Part shown: in pieces, positions 5,285 to 5,459 of the stretch | How positions within the stretch are numbered: position 1 is the first letter of the stretch | Layout: every line of letters starts with the position of its first letter | Assembly: GCA_903823545.1 (NCBI GenBank) | Contig: CAIJTL010000980.1 | Span: 1 to 5,459, forward strand | Source: an uncultured Planctomycetaceae bacterium | GTDB lineage: Bacteria; Planctomycetota; Planctomycetia; Planctomycetales; Planctomycetaceae | Length of the DNA: 5,459 nucleotides | Reading direction: 5' to 3' | Program-made: the position numbers and the translations under genes | The notes under the pieces: model-generated | Told to the model about the DNA's origin: nothing | The model's database searches: none | Seen by the model: the letters and a program-made list of their open reading frames with translations, nothing else

Positions 5285-5459
5285 GAATCGAGGAAAACAA
5301 CTCCGTGTTTTCGTATTGGGTAGCACAGCTTGCCGTTCAGGCAAGCTGTGTGCGCAGCATAAGAAACTTGCGTGCGACGTTCATTTTCAAACCTCACCGC
5401 CAAATTGGATCAACGCCAACTCCGAGTTTCTTGTGTCTGCGGCACCCAGCTTTTGCAAA
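5285..5459. other. Non-coding 3' flank
   Basis: After the TAG of gene 2 the 175 bases to the window end hold no credible coding region on either strand. The only strong structure is the hairpin at 5324-5350. The remaining sequence, 5351-5459, shows no promoter, RNA gene or start of a following gene that I can support. Confidence 0.6.
5324..5350 (+). terminator. Perfect 11-bp hairpin downstream of gene 2, possible terminator
   Basis: CACAGCTTGCC at 5324-5334, a GTTCA loop, and GGCAAGCTGTG at 5340-5350 pair perfectly, starting 39 bases after the stop codon. The position and stability fit a transcript-end hairpin for the beta-helix gene. No T tract follows on the + strand (the next bases are TGCGCAGCA), so it is not a classical intrinsic terminator. 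It may instead protect the 3' end of the message or be a copy of a dispersed palindrome. Confidence 0.5.

Noticed and set aside
5361..5432. 8-bp inverted repeat AAGAAACT ... AGTTTCTT
   Set aside because: Short, 56-base spacing and no other support, so chance is a sufficient explanation.

Overview
The window most likely comes from a planctomycete (Planctomycetota). This is an inference from gene style, not from a marker gene. Both coding regions are large, low-complexity, exported-type proteins built from repeat modules. One of them carries the N-terminal LE-x-LE-x-R-x-x-PA type motif and the C-terminal 'YD..N..AL.AI..EW.S..DY..R..NLR.G' block that I associate with planctomycetal surface proteins. 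The spacers hold palindromic repeats of a kind I remember as scattered through planctomycete genomes. Base composition looks moderately GC-rich by eye.

Layout. Positions 2-2296 (+) are the 3' part of a gene whose start lies before the window. It encodes about three FG-GAP type repeats (beta-propeller-like), a roughly 300-residue beta-rich linker, 28 calcium-binding RTX nonapeptides split 10 + 18 by a 13-residue acidic insert, and a short acidic tail. Positions 2297-2686 are a 390-base spacer with no credible gene. It holds a perfect 14-bp inverted repeat with a 45-base loop, an imperfect 29-bp inverted repeat, a six-T tract and a perfect 7-bp hairpin just before the next ribosome binding site. 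Positions 2687-5284 (+) are a complete 865-residue gene: basic N-terminus with an LERLEERIVPAV motif, CSLREA-like segment, 14-turn Pmp-like right-handed beta-helix, 'choice-of-anchor Q'-like segment, six RTX nonapeptides and a conserved-looking C-terminal block. Positions 5285-5459 are non-coding and contain a perfect 11-bp hairpin.

How the parts fit. Both genes point the same way and both carry RTX calcium-binding repeats, joined to different scaffolds (propeller-like versus beta-helix). They look like members of a family of large cell-surface or secreted adhesin-like proteins. The 390-base spacer, with its own structured elements and a good ribosome binding site before gene 2, suggests separate expression rather than tight coupling. 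No enzyme active site, secretion apparatus, transposase, RNA gene or CRISPR array is visible. I do not see a convincing new multi-gene system. The most interesting features are the modular architecture, the spacer palindromes and the hairpin at the gene 2 start.
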